Of a stretch of 64,000 bases of DNA, positions 53,333-61,627 are shown piece after piece (the stretch's first letter is position 1; each line of letters opens with the position of its first letter). The stretch is from Vibrio mediterranei (GTDB lineage: Bacteria > Pseudomonadota > Gammaproteobacteria > Enterobacterales > Vibrionaceae). The notes under the pieces are model-generated. The model was not told the origin of the DNA. It saw nothing but the letters and a program-made list of their open reading frames with translations, and ran no database searches. The stretch spans positions 1 through 64,000 of the forward strand of contig NZ_FLLQ01000008.1 in the NCBI RefSeq assembly GCF_900088415.1, in the 5' to 3' direction. The position numbers and the translations under genes were made by a program.

Positions 53333-53773
53333 ATGACATTACCCAAGTGGCTTACACTTTCTTCAGTGATGATCCTAACCGCATGCGGTGCAGGTTATAA
53401 AACAACAACGGACCGGACAGAGCAACCCTGTGGCGATAGTCCTCGGTGTGTTTCAACTCAAGATAGCCGAGAAGAGTTTACACTTGCCCCATTCACATTG
53501 ACGCCAAACACCAATATCAATCAGATAGAACAAGTCGCCTTAACCCTTCCGAATGCCGAAGTTGCGGCCAAAGAAGGCAATTATCTGCGAGTCGAATACA
53601 CCTCCAGTGTTTTTCGCTATGTCGATGATATGGAACTAAAAATTGAAGGAGACCAATTATTGGTTCGCTCCGAAGCTAGAATTGGCTATTACGACTTTGA
53701 CGTGAACCGTGAAAGAGTTGAAGCATTTCGCCTCAAGTTGATCGAATCAGGACTGATTGAAGCAAACCCTTGA
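53333..53773 (+). CDS. DUF1499 lipoprotein
   Basis: I start at 53333 (MTLPKWLTLSS), six bases after AAGGG; an ATG at 53327 abuts the ribosome binding site. The 146-residue product has a lipobox LTAC (Cys18) and the DUF1499 hallmark PCGDSPRCVSTQDSR, followed by a beta-alpha domain with YLRVEYTSSVFRYVDDMEL and VRSEARIGYYDFDVNRERVE. The family is widespread in Proteobacteria and of unknown function. It lies upstream of mtnN but with its own start region. Confidence 0.85.
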   Translation: MTLPKWLTLSSVMILTACGAGYKTTTDRTEQPCGDSPRCVSTQDSREEFTLAPFTLTPNTNINQIEQVALTLPNAEVAAKEGNYLRVEYTSSVFRYVDDMELKIEGDQLLVRSEARIGYYDFDVNRERVEAFRLKLIESGLIEANP

Positions 53774-53858
53774 GTAATTGCTATAGCAATGGTTGGGCTG
53801 TGCAAAGACTATTGCTATACTGCACGCCAAATACGTTTTCCAACCTGAGAGAATCTCT

Positions 53859-54554
53859 ATGAAAATCGGCGTAATCGGCGCAATGGAACAAGAAGTTTCC
53901 ATCCTAAAATCAGCATTAACAAACCTTGTTGAAACTAAAAAAGGCGGTTGCACCTTCTTTACTGGTCAACTTAACGGTGCAGACATTGTCTTGCTACAGT
54001 CAGGTATTGGCAAGGTAGCGGCAGCTGTAGGAACAACGATTCTTCTTAGCGATTACCAACCTGATGTGGTTATTAACACAGGTTCTGCAGGTGGCTTTGA
54101 GTCTTCACTCAACCTAGGAGATGTCGTCATCTCCACTGAAGTTCGTCATCACGACGCTGATGTGACGGCATTTGGCTATGAAATTGGTCAGATGGCGGGT
54201 CAACCAGCGGCCTTCGCTGCCGACGCTAAATTGATGGAAACAGCAGAACAAGCGCTTGCACAGATGAAAGATAAGCACGCAGTACGTGGTCTAATTTGTA
54301 CTGGTGATGAGTTTGTATGTCGTCCAGAACGTCAAGAAACTATCCGTAAAAACTTCCCTGGTGTTATCGCTGTCGAGATGGAAGCATCAGCTATCGCACA
54401 AGTTTGCCACCAGTTCAATACACCTTTCGTCGTGGTACGTGCTATCTCTGACGTGGCAGACAAAGAGTCACCAATGAGCTTCGAAGAATTCCTACCTTTG
54501 GCAGCACAAAGCTCGTCTGAAATGGTAGTAAATATGGTGGATTTGCTTAAGTAA
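53859..54554 (+). CDS. mtnN: 5'-methylthioadenosine/S-adenosylhomocysteine nucleosidase
   Basis: MtnN (Pfs) removes adenine from methylthioadenosine and S-adenosylhomocysteine; the latter gives S-ribosylhomocysteine, the precursor of autoinducer AI-2. The 231-residue protein starts at 53859 (MKIGVIGAMEQEVSIL). It carries QSGIGKVAAAVGTTILL, NTGSAGGFESSL, the active-site VEMEASAIAQVC and VRAISDVADKES with the catalytic aspartate. The longer open frame upstream is unconserved. The order mtnN-btuF-yadS is that of E. coli, with an extra CbiB-like gene inserted. Confidence 0.97.
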   Translation: MKIGVIGAMEQEVSILKSALTNLVETKKGGCTFFTGQLNGADIVLLQSGIGKVAAAVGTTILLSDYQPDVVINTGSAGGFESSLNLGDVVISTEVRHHDADVTAFGYEIGQMAGQPAAFAADAKLMETAEQALAQMKDKHAVRGLICTGDEFVCRPERQETIRKNFPGVIAVEMEASAIAQVCHQFNTPFVVVRAISDVADKESPMSFEEFLPLAAQSSSEMVVNMVDLLK

Positions 54555-54602
54555 CCCTTCAACTTAAGCCTCCTAAGGGAAATAAAACGCAAGGACTGCT
54601 GA

Positions 54603-55556
54603 ATGAGCTCTTTTCTAGAGAGTTTATATGGAAATGGCGCACTGCTGGTAATGTGGAGTGCGCTGTTATTTCATCTGCTAATTCCAATCCCCTCCGCCGC
54701 TCATCCTGTTCGATTTTGGCAACAGATTGCTGCGCTAGTGGCAGATAAAGTCAATTCTCCATCGTCAACAAACGAGCAACAACACCTTGCGGGTTGGCTT
54801 GCCCTGTTACTAATGTTAGTCCCCACTGGCCTAGTACTTTGGGCTCTTGAGCCATTAGTTTGGAAGCCAGAATTCTATCAATTAGCCTTGCTTCTCTTGG
54901 CCATTGATTGGCGCAACAACGAACAGTACGCCCACAAACTTATTAATGCCCTCGCTCAAGAAGATAAAGCCAATGCGCGTAGACTGCTTTCAACCAAAGT
55001 AAACCGAGAGACCAACAACCTATCGCTTCTGGGCATAGGCAAAGCAGGCTCTGAAACTCTACTTCTGAGTTATGCTAGAAACGTAGTCGGCGTGCTGTTT
55101 TGGTACGGCGTTAGTGGTGGTGTTGGCGCTTTGCTGTATCGACTGACTTTAGAGCTCGCTCGCAATTGGAGTCCTAGCCAAAAAGGCTTTGCTAGTTTCG
55201 GTAAGCCTATTGCTTGGCTATTTTCACTGTTGGATTTCGCACCCCAGAAGCTGTTTTCAATACTCATGTTTGCTGGTCTGCCCATTACCTCGATTAAACA
55301 CGCCATAATGCAAGCTAAATCGTGGCATAACCCAGTCACGGCTTGGCTCATCAGTGGCTGTGCACACCGTTTTGAGCTTGCTCTTGGTGGGCCAGCTATC
55401 TATCAAGGTGAAAAACTTCAGCGAGCACGTATCGGCGGAAAAGTAGCACCATCAGCTTATCACTTGGCCTTGTTGCAGAAACACATTGCTTGGCGTATCT
55501 ATTTTTGGCTAGTGATGCAGAGTCTAGCCATGTTTATCATTCACAGAGGTTTCTAA
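54603..55556 (+). CDS. CobD/CbiB-family cobalamin biosynthesis membrane protein
   Basis: The 317-residue integral membrane protein resembles CobD/CbiB, which attaches the aminopropanol arm to cobyric acid. It has several hydrophobic segments and HPVRFWQQIAALVADKVN near the N-terminus (the family has HPV/HPIRxxG here). YGVSGGVGALLYRLTLELA, with the conserved GxxGALxYR-like core, comes in the middle, and FELALGGPAIYQGEKL near the end. It lies 4 bp before btuF, which carries corrinoids into the cell, so a role in cobinamide salvage is likely. Similarity to classical CbiB appears partial, so I keep the name at family level. Confidence 0.8.
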   Translation: MSSFLESLYGNGALLVMWSALLFHLLIPIPSAAHPVRFWQQIAALVADKVNSPSSTNEQQHLAGWLALLLMLVPTGLVLWALEPLVWKPEFYQLALLLLAIDWRNNEQYAHKLINALAQEDKANARRLLSTKVNRETNNLSLLGIGKAGSETLLLSYARNVVGVLFWYGVSGGVGALLYRLTLELARNWSPSQKGFASFGKPIAWLFSLLDFAPQKLFSILMFAGLPITSIKHAIMQAKSWHNPVTAWLISGCAHRFELALGGPAIYQGEKLQRARIGGKVAPSAYHLALLQKHIAWRIYFWLVMQSLAMFIIHRGF

Positions 55557-55560
55557 TTTC

Positions 55561-56379
55561 ATGAAGAATTGGCTAATACTTGTCATTACTTTTTTGGCAA
55601 CTCAACATGCTCTAGCAGACACACAACGTATTATCAGTTTAGCCCCTCATGCTACGGAACTGGCGTATGCCGCAGGACTTGGCGATAAGCTTATCGCAGT
55701 AAGTGAATACAGTGACTATCCAGAGCAAGCGAAAGAGTTGGAGCGAGTGGCCAATTACCAAGGTATCAAATTGGAACGAATCGTGGCGATGCAGCCTGAC
55801 CTCATTCTTGTCTGGCCAGCGGGAAACCCTGCTCGTGAATTGGAGAAACTAGAAAAGCTGGGATTTAACCTATTTTACTCACAAACCAAAACTCTCGATG
55901 ATATCGCTACCAACATCGAGAAGTTAAGCCAATATGCCGATGACCCTTCCATTGGCTTAAACGCAGCCCAAGAATTTCGTCGAGGTTTAGCGCAGTTAAA
56001 GCAAAAATATGACACAGAAACACCCGTTCGCTACTTTTACCAGCTAAGTGAAAAGCCCATTATCACCTTAGCGCAAGGCAGTTGGCCGAGCGAAGTGTTT
56101 GAGTTTTGTGGTGGTGAAAATATTTTTGCCGATAGCAAAGCCCCCTACCCACAAGTCAGCCCTGAACAGGTAATAGTTCGCCAGCCTCAAGCCATTTTTA
56201 CTTCAGAGCATGCCATTAAAAACGGCACCATGTGGCACAAGTGGCAGCAGGAGTTACCAGCCGTTAGCCAACATCATGTGTGGTCATTGACGTCTGACTG
56301 GCTAAACAGACCAACACCAAGAACACTTCTAGCCATACAACAGGTTTGCCAGTATCTGGATCAGGTAAGAACTCAATAA
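55561..56379 (+). CDS. btuF: Vitamin B12 ABC transporter periplasmic binding protein BtuF
   Basis: BtuF delivers cobalamin to the BtuCD importer. The 272-residue precursor has a signal peptide (about 1-19, ending HALA). It then has the class III binding-protein pattern: RIISLAPHATELAYAAGLGDKL, VSEYSDYPEQAKEL, the backbone helix LERIVAMQPDLILVWPAGNP and a C-terminal domain with FCGGENIFAD. It follows the CbiB-like gene after 4 bp and precedes yadS, as in E. coli mtnN-btuF-yadS. btuCD is not in this window. Confidence 0.93.
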   Translation: MKNWLILVITFLATQHALADTQRIISLAPHATELAYAAGLGDKLIAVSEYSDYPEQAKELERVANYQGIKLERIVAMQPDLILVWPAGNPARELEKLEKLGFNLFYSQTKTLDDIATNIEKLSQYADDPSIGLNAAQEFRRGLAQLKQKYDTETPVRYFYQLSEKPIITLAQGSWPSEVFEFCGGENIFADSKAPYPQVSPEQVIVRQPQAIFTSEHAIKNGTMWHKWQQELPAVSQHHVWSLTSDWLNRPTPRTLLAIQQVCQYLDQVRTQ

Positions 56380-56383
56380 TAAT

Positions 56384-56399
56384 TGAGAGATAGATCACA
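56384..56399. promoter_or_regulatory. CRP-like site upstream of yadS
   Basis: TGAGA-GATAGA-TCACA matches nine of ten half-site bases of the CRP palindrome. It begins 4 bp after the btuF stop and is 85-100 bp upstream of the yadS start, a typical activator distance. No clear promoter elements were found between. Confidence 0.4.
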
Positions 56400-56483
56400 T
56401 TCAGCTACGAACCACTAGGCGCAATCGTTAAATCCCGTAAAATTGGCGAACTTTCCTTTTAATGCTTCAGTGAGAAACTAGCT

Positions 56484-57101
56484 GTGGATTCCATGCTCTA
56501 TTTGGTCGACTTATTTGGTACGGCAGTATTTGCGATATCAGGAGTGATACTCGCAGGAAGACTCAGGATGGATCCTTTTGGTGTAATGGTACTCGGTAGC
56601 GTCACTGCGATAGGTGGCGGCACGATTCGAGACATGGCACTCGGTGCAACGCCAGTTTTCTGGATCACCGACAACACTTACCTTTGGGTCATTTTCATCA
56701 CCTGTATTTTGACCATGCTATTGATTCGCCATCCACGTCGACTTCCTTGGTATGTGTTACCAGTGTGCGATGCCGTTGGTCTTGCGGTTTTTGTCGGTAT
56801 CGGTGTTGAGAAGTCAATGCTATTCCAAGACTCCTATATGGTTGCAGTCATTATGGGAGTAATTACCGGATGCGGTGGCGGTATTATTCGGGATGTACTG
56901 GCTCGCGAGGTTCCTATGGTACTGCGCCGTGAGGTATACGCAACAGCCTGTATCATAGGTGGTGTTTTCCATACCTCAGCTCTGTTACTTGGTGCTTCTT
57001 CAGAAGTAGCCTTCTTGTGTTGTATTGTTGCAACGCTGGTTATTCGCTTAGGCGCTATTCGCTGGCACTTATCCTTACCTACGTTTGCTTTAGATAAGTA
57101 A
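56484..57101 (+). CDS. yadS: TRIC-type cation channel family protein YadS (UPF0126)
   Basis: The 205-residue membrane protein has two copies of the UPF0126 repeat, each with a glycine-rich hairpin: GSVTAIGGGTIRDMALG and GVITGCGGGIIRDVLAR. About seven hydrophobic helices are present. The family is the prokaryotic relative of TRIC intracellular cation channels. The frame starts with GTG at 56484 (MDSMLYLVDLFGTAVF); an ATG at 56493 fits the E. coli N-terminus equally well and neither has a strong ribosome binding site. A strong terminator follows. Confidence 0.92.
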   Translation: MDSMLYLVDLFGTAVFAISGVILAGRLRMDPFGVMVLGSVTAIGGGTIRDMALGATPVFWITDNTYLWVIFITCILTMLLIRHPRRLPWYVLPVCDAVGLAVFVGIGVEKSMLFQDSYMVAVIMGVITGCGGGIIRDVLAREVPMVLRREVYATACIIGGVFHTSALLLGASSEVAFLCCIVATLVIRLGAIRWHLSLPTFALDK

Positions 57102-57111
57102 CCTGATTACC

Positions 57112-57145
57112 AAAAGCTAGAGATAACAATCTCTAGCTTTTACTC
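57112..57145 (+). terminator. Rho-independent terminator of yadS
   Basis: AAAAGCTAGAGAT-AACA-ATCTCTAGCTTTT is a perfect 13-bp stem ending in four T, 11 bp after the yadS stop. Confidence 0.92.
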
Positions 57146-57216
57146 TTCATTTTTCCCTTTCGCTTTAGTATGTTGGTTAATTCATCGTCTCTCAGACCAA
57201 TGACAGGGAAAAGTCT

Positions 57217-58671
57217 ATGGATGTCATCTTCAATCACGTTTCTTTTGACCAAGCTGGTTCTATCTCTATTCCAGATTGGCGCATTCAATCTGGTGAACAT
57301 TGGGCAGTATTTGAAACCCAAGGCAATGTAGGCTCCTTATTGGGCGACTTATTGTGCCAAGAAATCTTTCCTAAAGAAGGGGAGATTCTTGGTTTACAAA
57401 CCGGCATTGCACAAGTTTCTTTAGCAGAGCAGCAGCGATTACTTGAACTGGAAAATGCCAATGACGATACCGACTTTATGGATCGAATCGATTTTGGTCG
57501 CACCGTGACTCAACTGGTATCCGAGTTTGCCAGCAACGAAACTGTAGCAGAGCAGTTGATTCAAGAGCTGGATCTTTTGCACTTAAAAGAGCGAGGCTTT
57601 AAGCAACTATCAACCGGCGAAACACGTCGCGTTATGTTAGCCAGAGCATTAGCAACCTCACCTAAACTGCTTATTTTGGATGAGCCATTTGTCGGCTTAG
57701 ATACGTTGCATCGCAAGATGCTCGCCGACTACCTTCGCGACCTATCACTGCATATTCAATTGGTGGTGATCACCTCAAGGGAAGATGAAATCCCTGTTTG
57801 GGTTAATCATGTCGCCATGTTTGAAGATGGTACATTGACCGAACAACTAAGCTACCAGCAATGGCGCGCTCACCCTGTCATTTCGCAGCTACTGGCTCAA
57901 TCTTCAGCGCAAAGCGAACAATGGCTTGCGCTAATTCGTAAGCATCAACATCAATCGAAGTTTCCAGACCCCTTGGTTAAAATTACCGACGGACACGTAG
58001 AATACGTCGACCAAAAAATATTCTCCGGCGTGAACTGGCAGATTAACAATGGAGAGCACTGGCAAGTTCGTGGACCAAACGGTTGTGGAAAAAGTACATT
58101 GCTCGGCATGATCTTTGGCGATCATCCACAATGTTATAGCAATGACATTCTGATTTATGGTTTGAAGCGCGGCAGCGGAGAAACCGTGTGGGACATCAAG
58201 CAGCATACTGGCATGGTCTCTTCTGCACTTCACTTGCAATATCGTGTCAGTTGCAGCGCCTTGGAAGTCTTGCTATCGGGCTTTTTCGACTCTATCGGAC
58301 TTTATGATAAGCCTAGCCAAAATCAGATAGATGCGGCGAAAGAGTGGTTAACGCTGCTTCATATGGAGCACTTGCACGACCGTTCTTTTAAGTCCCTCGA
58401 ATATAGTCAACAAAGACTCCTTTTAATTGCTCGAGCTATCATCAAGCAGCCTACTATCCTTATCTTGGATGAGCCTTATCAAGGGCTTGATTTTCTAGGT
58501 CGTAAGCTGGTGATGAATGCCCTCGATATGATAGCCAAAGAAAACTTAAGCCAGTTGCTCTATGTCTCCCATTATGTGGAAGATGAACTAGACAGCATTC
58601 ACTATTTTGTCGATTTTATTAAAGATGAAGACGATGAATACTATCGCGTTGAACTCACACAGCCTATGTAG
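57217..58671 (+). CDS. modF: ModF-like tandem ABC ATPase
   Basis: The 484-residue protein has two ABC domains and no membrane segments, like E. coli ModF (490 residues; a molybdenum-associated ATPase of unclear role). The second domain has Walker A GPNGCGKST near residue 288, the conserved KRGSGETVWDIKQHTGMVSS and Walker B ILILDEPYQGLD. Its signature is degenerate (LEYSQQRLL). The first domain keeps signature LSTGETRRVM and Walker B LLILDEPFVGLD, but its Walker A position reads ETQGNVGS, without the lysine. No modE or modABC genes are nearby. A flavodoxin gene follows after 9 bp, probably in the same operon. Confidence 0.88.
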   Translation: MDVIFNHVSFDQAGSISIPDWRIQSGEHWAVFETQGNVGSLLGDLLCQEIFPKEGEILGLQTGIAQVSLAEQQRLLELENANDDTDFMDRIDFGRTVTQLVSEFASNETVAEQLIQELDLLHLKERGFKQLSTGETRRVMLARALATSPKLLILDEPFVGLDTLHRKMLADYLRDLSLHIQLVVITSREDEIPVWVNHVAMFEDGTLTEQLSYQQWRAHPVISQLLAQSSAQSEQWLALIRKHQHQSKFPDPLVKITDGHVEYVDQKIFSGVNWQINNGEHWQVRGPNGCGKSTLLGMIFGDHPQCYSNDILIYGLKRGSGETVWDIKQHTGMVSSALHLQYRVSCSALEVLLSGFFDSIGLYDKPSQNQIDAAKEWLTLLHMEHLHDRSFKSLEYSQQRLLLIARAIIKQPTILILDEPYQGLDFLGRKLVMNALDMIAKENLSQLLYVSHYVEDELDSIHYFVDFIKDEDDEYYRVELTQPM

Positions 58672-58680
58672 GAGATTGAG

Positions 58681-59259
58681 ATGTCAAACATCGCTATTGT
58701 TTACTTCTCTAAGAGTGGAGCGACACGAGCACTCGCAAAAGCCATTCAAAGTGGCATCGAGTGTGCGCTCTATAGTGCCACTCTGTTTGAGATTGAGAGC
58801 TGTGATATTGAAGAGGGTCGTTACGTCAATAATCATTTACTTTCATCACTAAAGCATTTCGATGCTATTGTTTTCGGAAGTCCTACTTACATGGGTTCGG
58901 CCAGCGCTCAATTTAAGGCGTTTATGGATGCGAGTAGCGATGAATATGTCCAACTCAATTGGCGTAATAAGCTTGCCGCAGGATTTACCATGGGCGGTAG
59001 TCTCAATGGTGAGCAACAACAAACGCTGCTTGGTTTCTTTGCCTTAGCCTGCCAGCACGGTATGATTTGGGCAGGGTTAGATGTTTCAAAACACACAGAT
59101 AACAAAGCTTTGAACCGCACAGGCTCCTCAATTGGCTTAGTGGCAAGCTACGATGACAATGAGCAAGTTCACCCTAATGACTTAGAAACTGCACATTACT
59201 TTGGTCGCCGAATTGCTGACTTAGCCTACCAACGTCGTCGTCAGGTTATGTTAGAATAA
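58681..59259 (+). CDS. Flavodoxin / NAD(P)H:quinone reductase-like protein
   Basis: A 192-residue flavodoxin-fold protein with the FMN phosphate loop YFSKSGATRALAKAI at the N-terminus and GSPTYMGSASAQFKAFMD in the isoalloxazine-binding region, a pattern like WrbA and related FMN reductases. GFTMGGSLNGEQQQTL follows. AGGAG lies upstream of the ATG and the gene is 9 bp after modF. Likely a cytoplasmic FMN-dependent reductase; the partner is unknown. Confidence 0.83.
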   Translation: MSNIAIVYFSKSGATRALAKAIQSGIECALYSATLFEIESCDIEEGRYVNNHLLSSLKHFDAIVFGSPTYMGSASAQFKAFMDASSDEYVQLNWRNKLAAGFTMGGSLNGEQQQTLLGFFALACQHGMIWAGLDVSKHTDNKALNRTGSSIGLVASYDDNEQVHPNDLETAHYFGRRIADLAYQRRRQVMLE

Positions 59260-59290
59260 TAAAATCCATTCCCAATTTTCATCAAAGCGT

Positions 59291-60145
59291 ATGCTATTGG
59301 AAGGCATTGAAACCTTACTCGTGCTCTCACAAGAAAAAACTATGAGCCGTACTGGCAGCAGACTGTATATCAGCCAGTCGGCGGTCAGTAAGCGAATAGC
59401 CAATCTAGAGAGAAAACTTGGTAAAAAGTTAATCGAGCCAGAAGGGAGGCAAATAAAACTAACTCCTGACGCTCTCTCTCTTATCGACCGTGTTGGTCCA
59501 AGTTTGCATGAGCTTCGCGGATTAATTGCTGAAGAGCAGACCCTTGATGATCAAACGATTATTCGCGTGGATTGTTCGGAAACCTTAGTGGCAGGTTATC
59601 TCAGTGAAGTATTTCCCACGTTGCTGCTTAAAGACCCATTCCTCACCATTACCACCAACCATACGCCCCGAATCATTGAACACGTTAAAGCTGGGGACGC
59701 GGCGATTGGACTCTGTGCAGGGCATCTTAATAGTCGTCTTGGCCTGCACGCTACCCATCTATTTAACGAACCGTTTCGAGTCGTGAGCCATCAACCGCTT
59801 ACAGCACCGCCCGCTAAGCTCATCACTAACGACCTCAACAATCCGGCGAATACCTATCAAGCGGGCTTGCTTCAGCAAGCGGGTATTATTCCTAGCATGC
59901 AGATGGACTCGTATACTGCAGCAGCGCAGTTGGCAATCAAAGGTGTCTCTGCCGCTTTGGTTCCATTATCAATTATAAAAACCCTTCACATTGATGAAGG
60001 GCTTTGCTTTGACTTCGATTTTCTTGCTACGTTGACACGTCCCGTGCACCTTGTTTATCGTCCCTCGGCACTGAAATTAGAACGAGTTAGAACAGTGATT
60101 GAAACCATTGAGGATGCTGTTCCCAAAGTAGCTTCAATGCCATGA
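59291..60145 (+). CDS. LysR-family transcriptional regulator
   Basis: The 284-residue protein has an N-terminal winged helix-turn-helix (about 1-60: LVLSQEKTMSRTGSRLYISQ then SAVSKRIANLERKLGKKL) and a C-terminal effector-binding domain of the LysR type. Its 3' end overlaps the convergent TSUP permease gene by 59 bp. LysR regulators often control adjacent transporters, so the permease is the best guess for a target, but the convergent layout is unusual for that. The ligand is unknown. Confidence 0.88.
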   Translation: MLLEGIETLLVLSQEKTMSRTGSRLYISQSAVSKRIANLERKLGKKLIEPEGRQIKLTPDALSLIDRVGPSLHELRGLIAEEQTLDDQTIIRVDCSETLVAGYLSEVFPTLLLKDPFLTITTNHTPRIIEHVKAGDAAIGLCAGHLNSRLGLHATHLFNEPFRVVSHQPLTAPPAKLITNDLNNPANTYQAGLLQQAGIIPSMQMDSYTAAAQLAIKGVSAALVPLSIIKTLHIDEGLCFDFDFLATLTRPVHLVYRPSALKLERVRTVIETIEDAVPKVASMP

Positions 60146-60866
60146 CCATTGACATGACCACAACCAATGGGCGGATGAATTTTTTCCCCTTAGATACAAC
60201 GACCTTAGCTCCCATTCTGGCACCCAAAAAACCGCCCACTGCCATAACTAAGCCGATTTCCCAAACCGGTAAGCCTGCAATAATGAAAAAGATTAATGCG
60301 GCTAGATTGGAAGTAAAATTGAGCACTTTGGTTTTTGCTGTCGCATGAACAATCGACAGTTGTGCGATGGCGACAAAACAAATGGTAAAGATAGAACCGG
60401 TACCCGGTCCAAAGAAGCCGTCGTAGAATCCGACACCAGTACCTACAGAAAAGGCAAATAGGGTTTCTGACATTTTAGGTTTGCCACCGCCCTCTCCTGC
60501 TTGTGGAGCCAGCAAAAAGTACAGAGAAATCCCCAGCAGTAAAACTGGAATCAAGCTCGTCAGCACCCCTGCATCAATATGCTGTACTAATTCAGCACCA
60601 ACTGCAGATCCTATAAAAGTACATAGAATCGCAAGTCGCATTTCCTTGAGGTCAACAATACCATTGCGCACAAAATACCAAGTTGCCGAAAAGCTACCAA
60701 ATGAGCTTTGTAACTTGTTAGTTGCCAATGCTTGAGTTGGGGGAACGCCGACTGACAGGAGAGCAGGAAGAGTAAGTAACCCGCCACCACCAGCCATCGC
60801 ATCAATAAAACCCGCTAATCCTGCCACCAGGAATAGGAGTCCAAGAATTTCTATCGTAACTTCCAT
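60087..60866 (-). CDS. TSUP family (TauE/SafE) membrane permease, YfcA-like
   Basis: The 259-residue protein has about eight hydrophobic segments and the two-fold TSUP pattern: FIDAMAGGGGLLTLPALLSVGVPPTQALATNKLQ motifs in the first half (positions about 20-52) and GFYDGFFGPGTGSIFTI in the second. It resembles E. coli YfcA, a putative anion/sulfur-compound exporter. The last 59 bp overlap the convergent LysR gene. The transported compound is not known. Confidence 0.9.
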   Translation of the reverse strand: MEVTIEILGLLFLVAGLAGFIDAMAGGGGLLTLPALLSVGVPPTQALATNKLQSSFGSFSATWYFVRNGIVDLKEMRLAILCTFIGSAVGAELVQHIDAGVLTSLIPVLLLGISLYFLLAPQAGEGGGKPKMSETLFAFSVGTGVGFYDGFFGPGTGSIFTICFVAIAQLSIVHATAKTKVLNFTSNLAALIFFIIAGLPVWEIGLVMAVGGFLGARMGAKVVVSKGKKFIRPLVVVMSMVMALKLLWEQHPQWFQSLF

Positions 60867-60963
60867 TATGCTAACTCAACGTGAAATATTGTCTCATTTT
60901 ACTCGCGACAAATATCAACACTAGCGAAATCATGGATACAAACCTATTCCCCGAAGGAATTAA

Positions 60964-61461
60964 TTAGAAGCAGTAACTTAAGCCGATATTGACAGCATTA
61001 CCTTTATAAAACTTGCTATGAGCTAAAGAGACATATTCTAATGACCCTTTAAGTTTATCCGTAAAGGTATAAGAGACTCCGGCACCTCCCGAAAAATACC
61101 CTTTAGTTTGACTACTTGCGGAATATTCTTTCGCAAAGTTGACCCCAGCTAAGGCGTAGATCGAAAAAGTGTCATTGAGTGGATAGCTTGCTTTGGCATA
61201 AATTTGCGACTGGTGCTGAGGCAAAGAACTTGAACGATTGAGTGCATAGAAATATCGTCCCTCAAGGGCAAAATGCTGATTGAATGAGTACCCTGCCTGA
61301 AGTCCTAAATTACTAATATTGGAAGTCGATTTGTCAACGCTCTCATCCGCTGCTCGCACCGCACTATATATGGTACCTAGGTAAAAACTATCGTCAGCCA
61401 AAGCTGAAAAAGACAATGTCATTGCCGCCGTTAAGATAGATAAAGTATGTTTAATTTTCAC
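60964..61461 (-). CDS. Outer-membrane beta-barrel protein (OmpA/porin-like, small)
   Basis: The 165-residue precursor has a signal peptide (about 1-22, ending SALA). It then has repeating amphipathic strands (NLGLQAGYSFNQHFALEGRY, GGAGVSYTFTDKLKGSLEY) and ends in NIGLSYCF with a terminal phenylalanine, the BAM recognition pattern. About eight strands would fit, as in the OMP_b-brl family. No function can be assigned. It stands alone between the permease gene and carB. Confidence 0.85.
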   Translation of the reverse strand: MKIKHTLSILTAAMTLSFSALADDSFYLGTIYSAVRAADESVDKSTSNISNLGLQAGYSFNQHFALEGRYFYALNRSSSLPQHQSQIYAKASYPLNDTFSIYALAGVNFAKEYSASSQTKGYFSGGAGVSYTFTDKLKGSLEYVSLAHSKFYKGNAVNIGLSYCF

Positions 61462-61548
61462 TGCTAATTTCCTACGTTTTAATTGGGGGTAGGAATATAA
61501 CGACTAAAATAATTGTTTAAAAAACACTCTCTGAATAAAGAATGCGAC

Positions 61549-61575
61549 AAAAAAAGCCCGCTCAAATGAGCGGGC
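61549..61575 (-). terminator. Rho-independent terminator of carB
   Basis: GCCCGCTCA-AA-TGAGCGGGC forms a 9-bp stem; on the minus strand it is followed by a T run (A at 61549-61555). It lies about 50 bp after the carB stop codon. Confidence 0.9.
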
Positions 61576-61627
61576 AATGAGGTTGTCTAAAAGGCAGGAG
61601 TTAGACCTGCTTCTTAGTTTTTATCTA

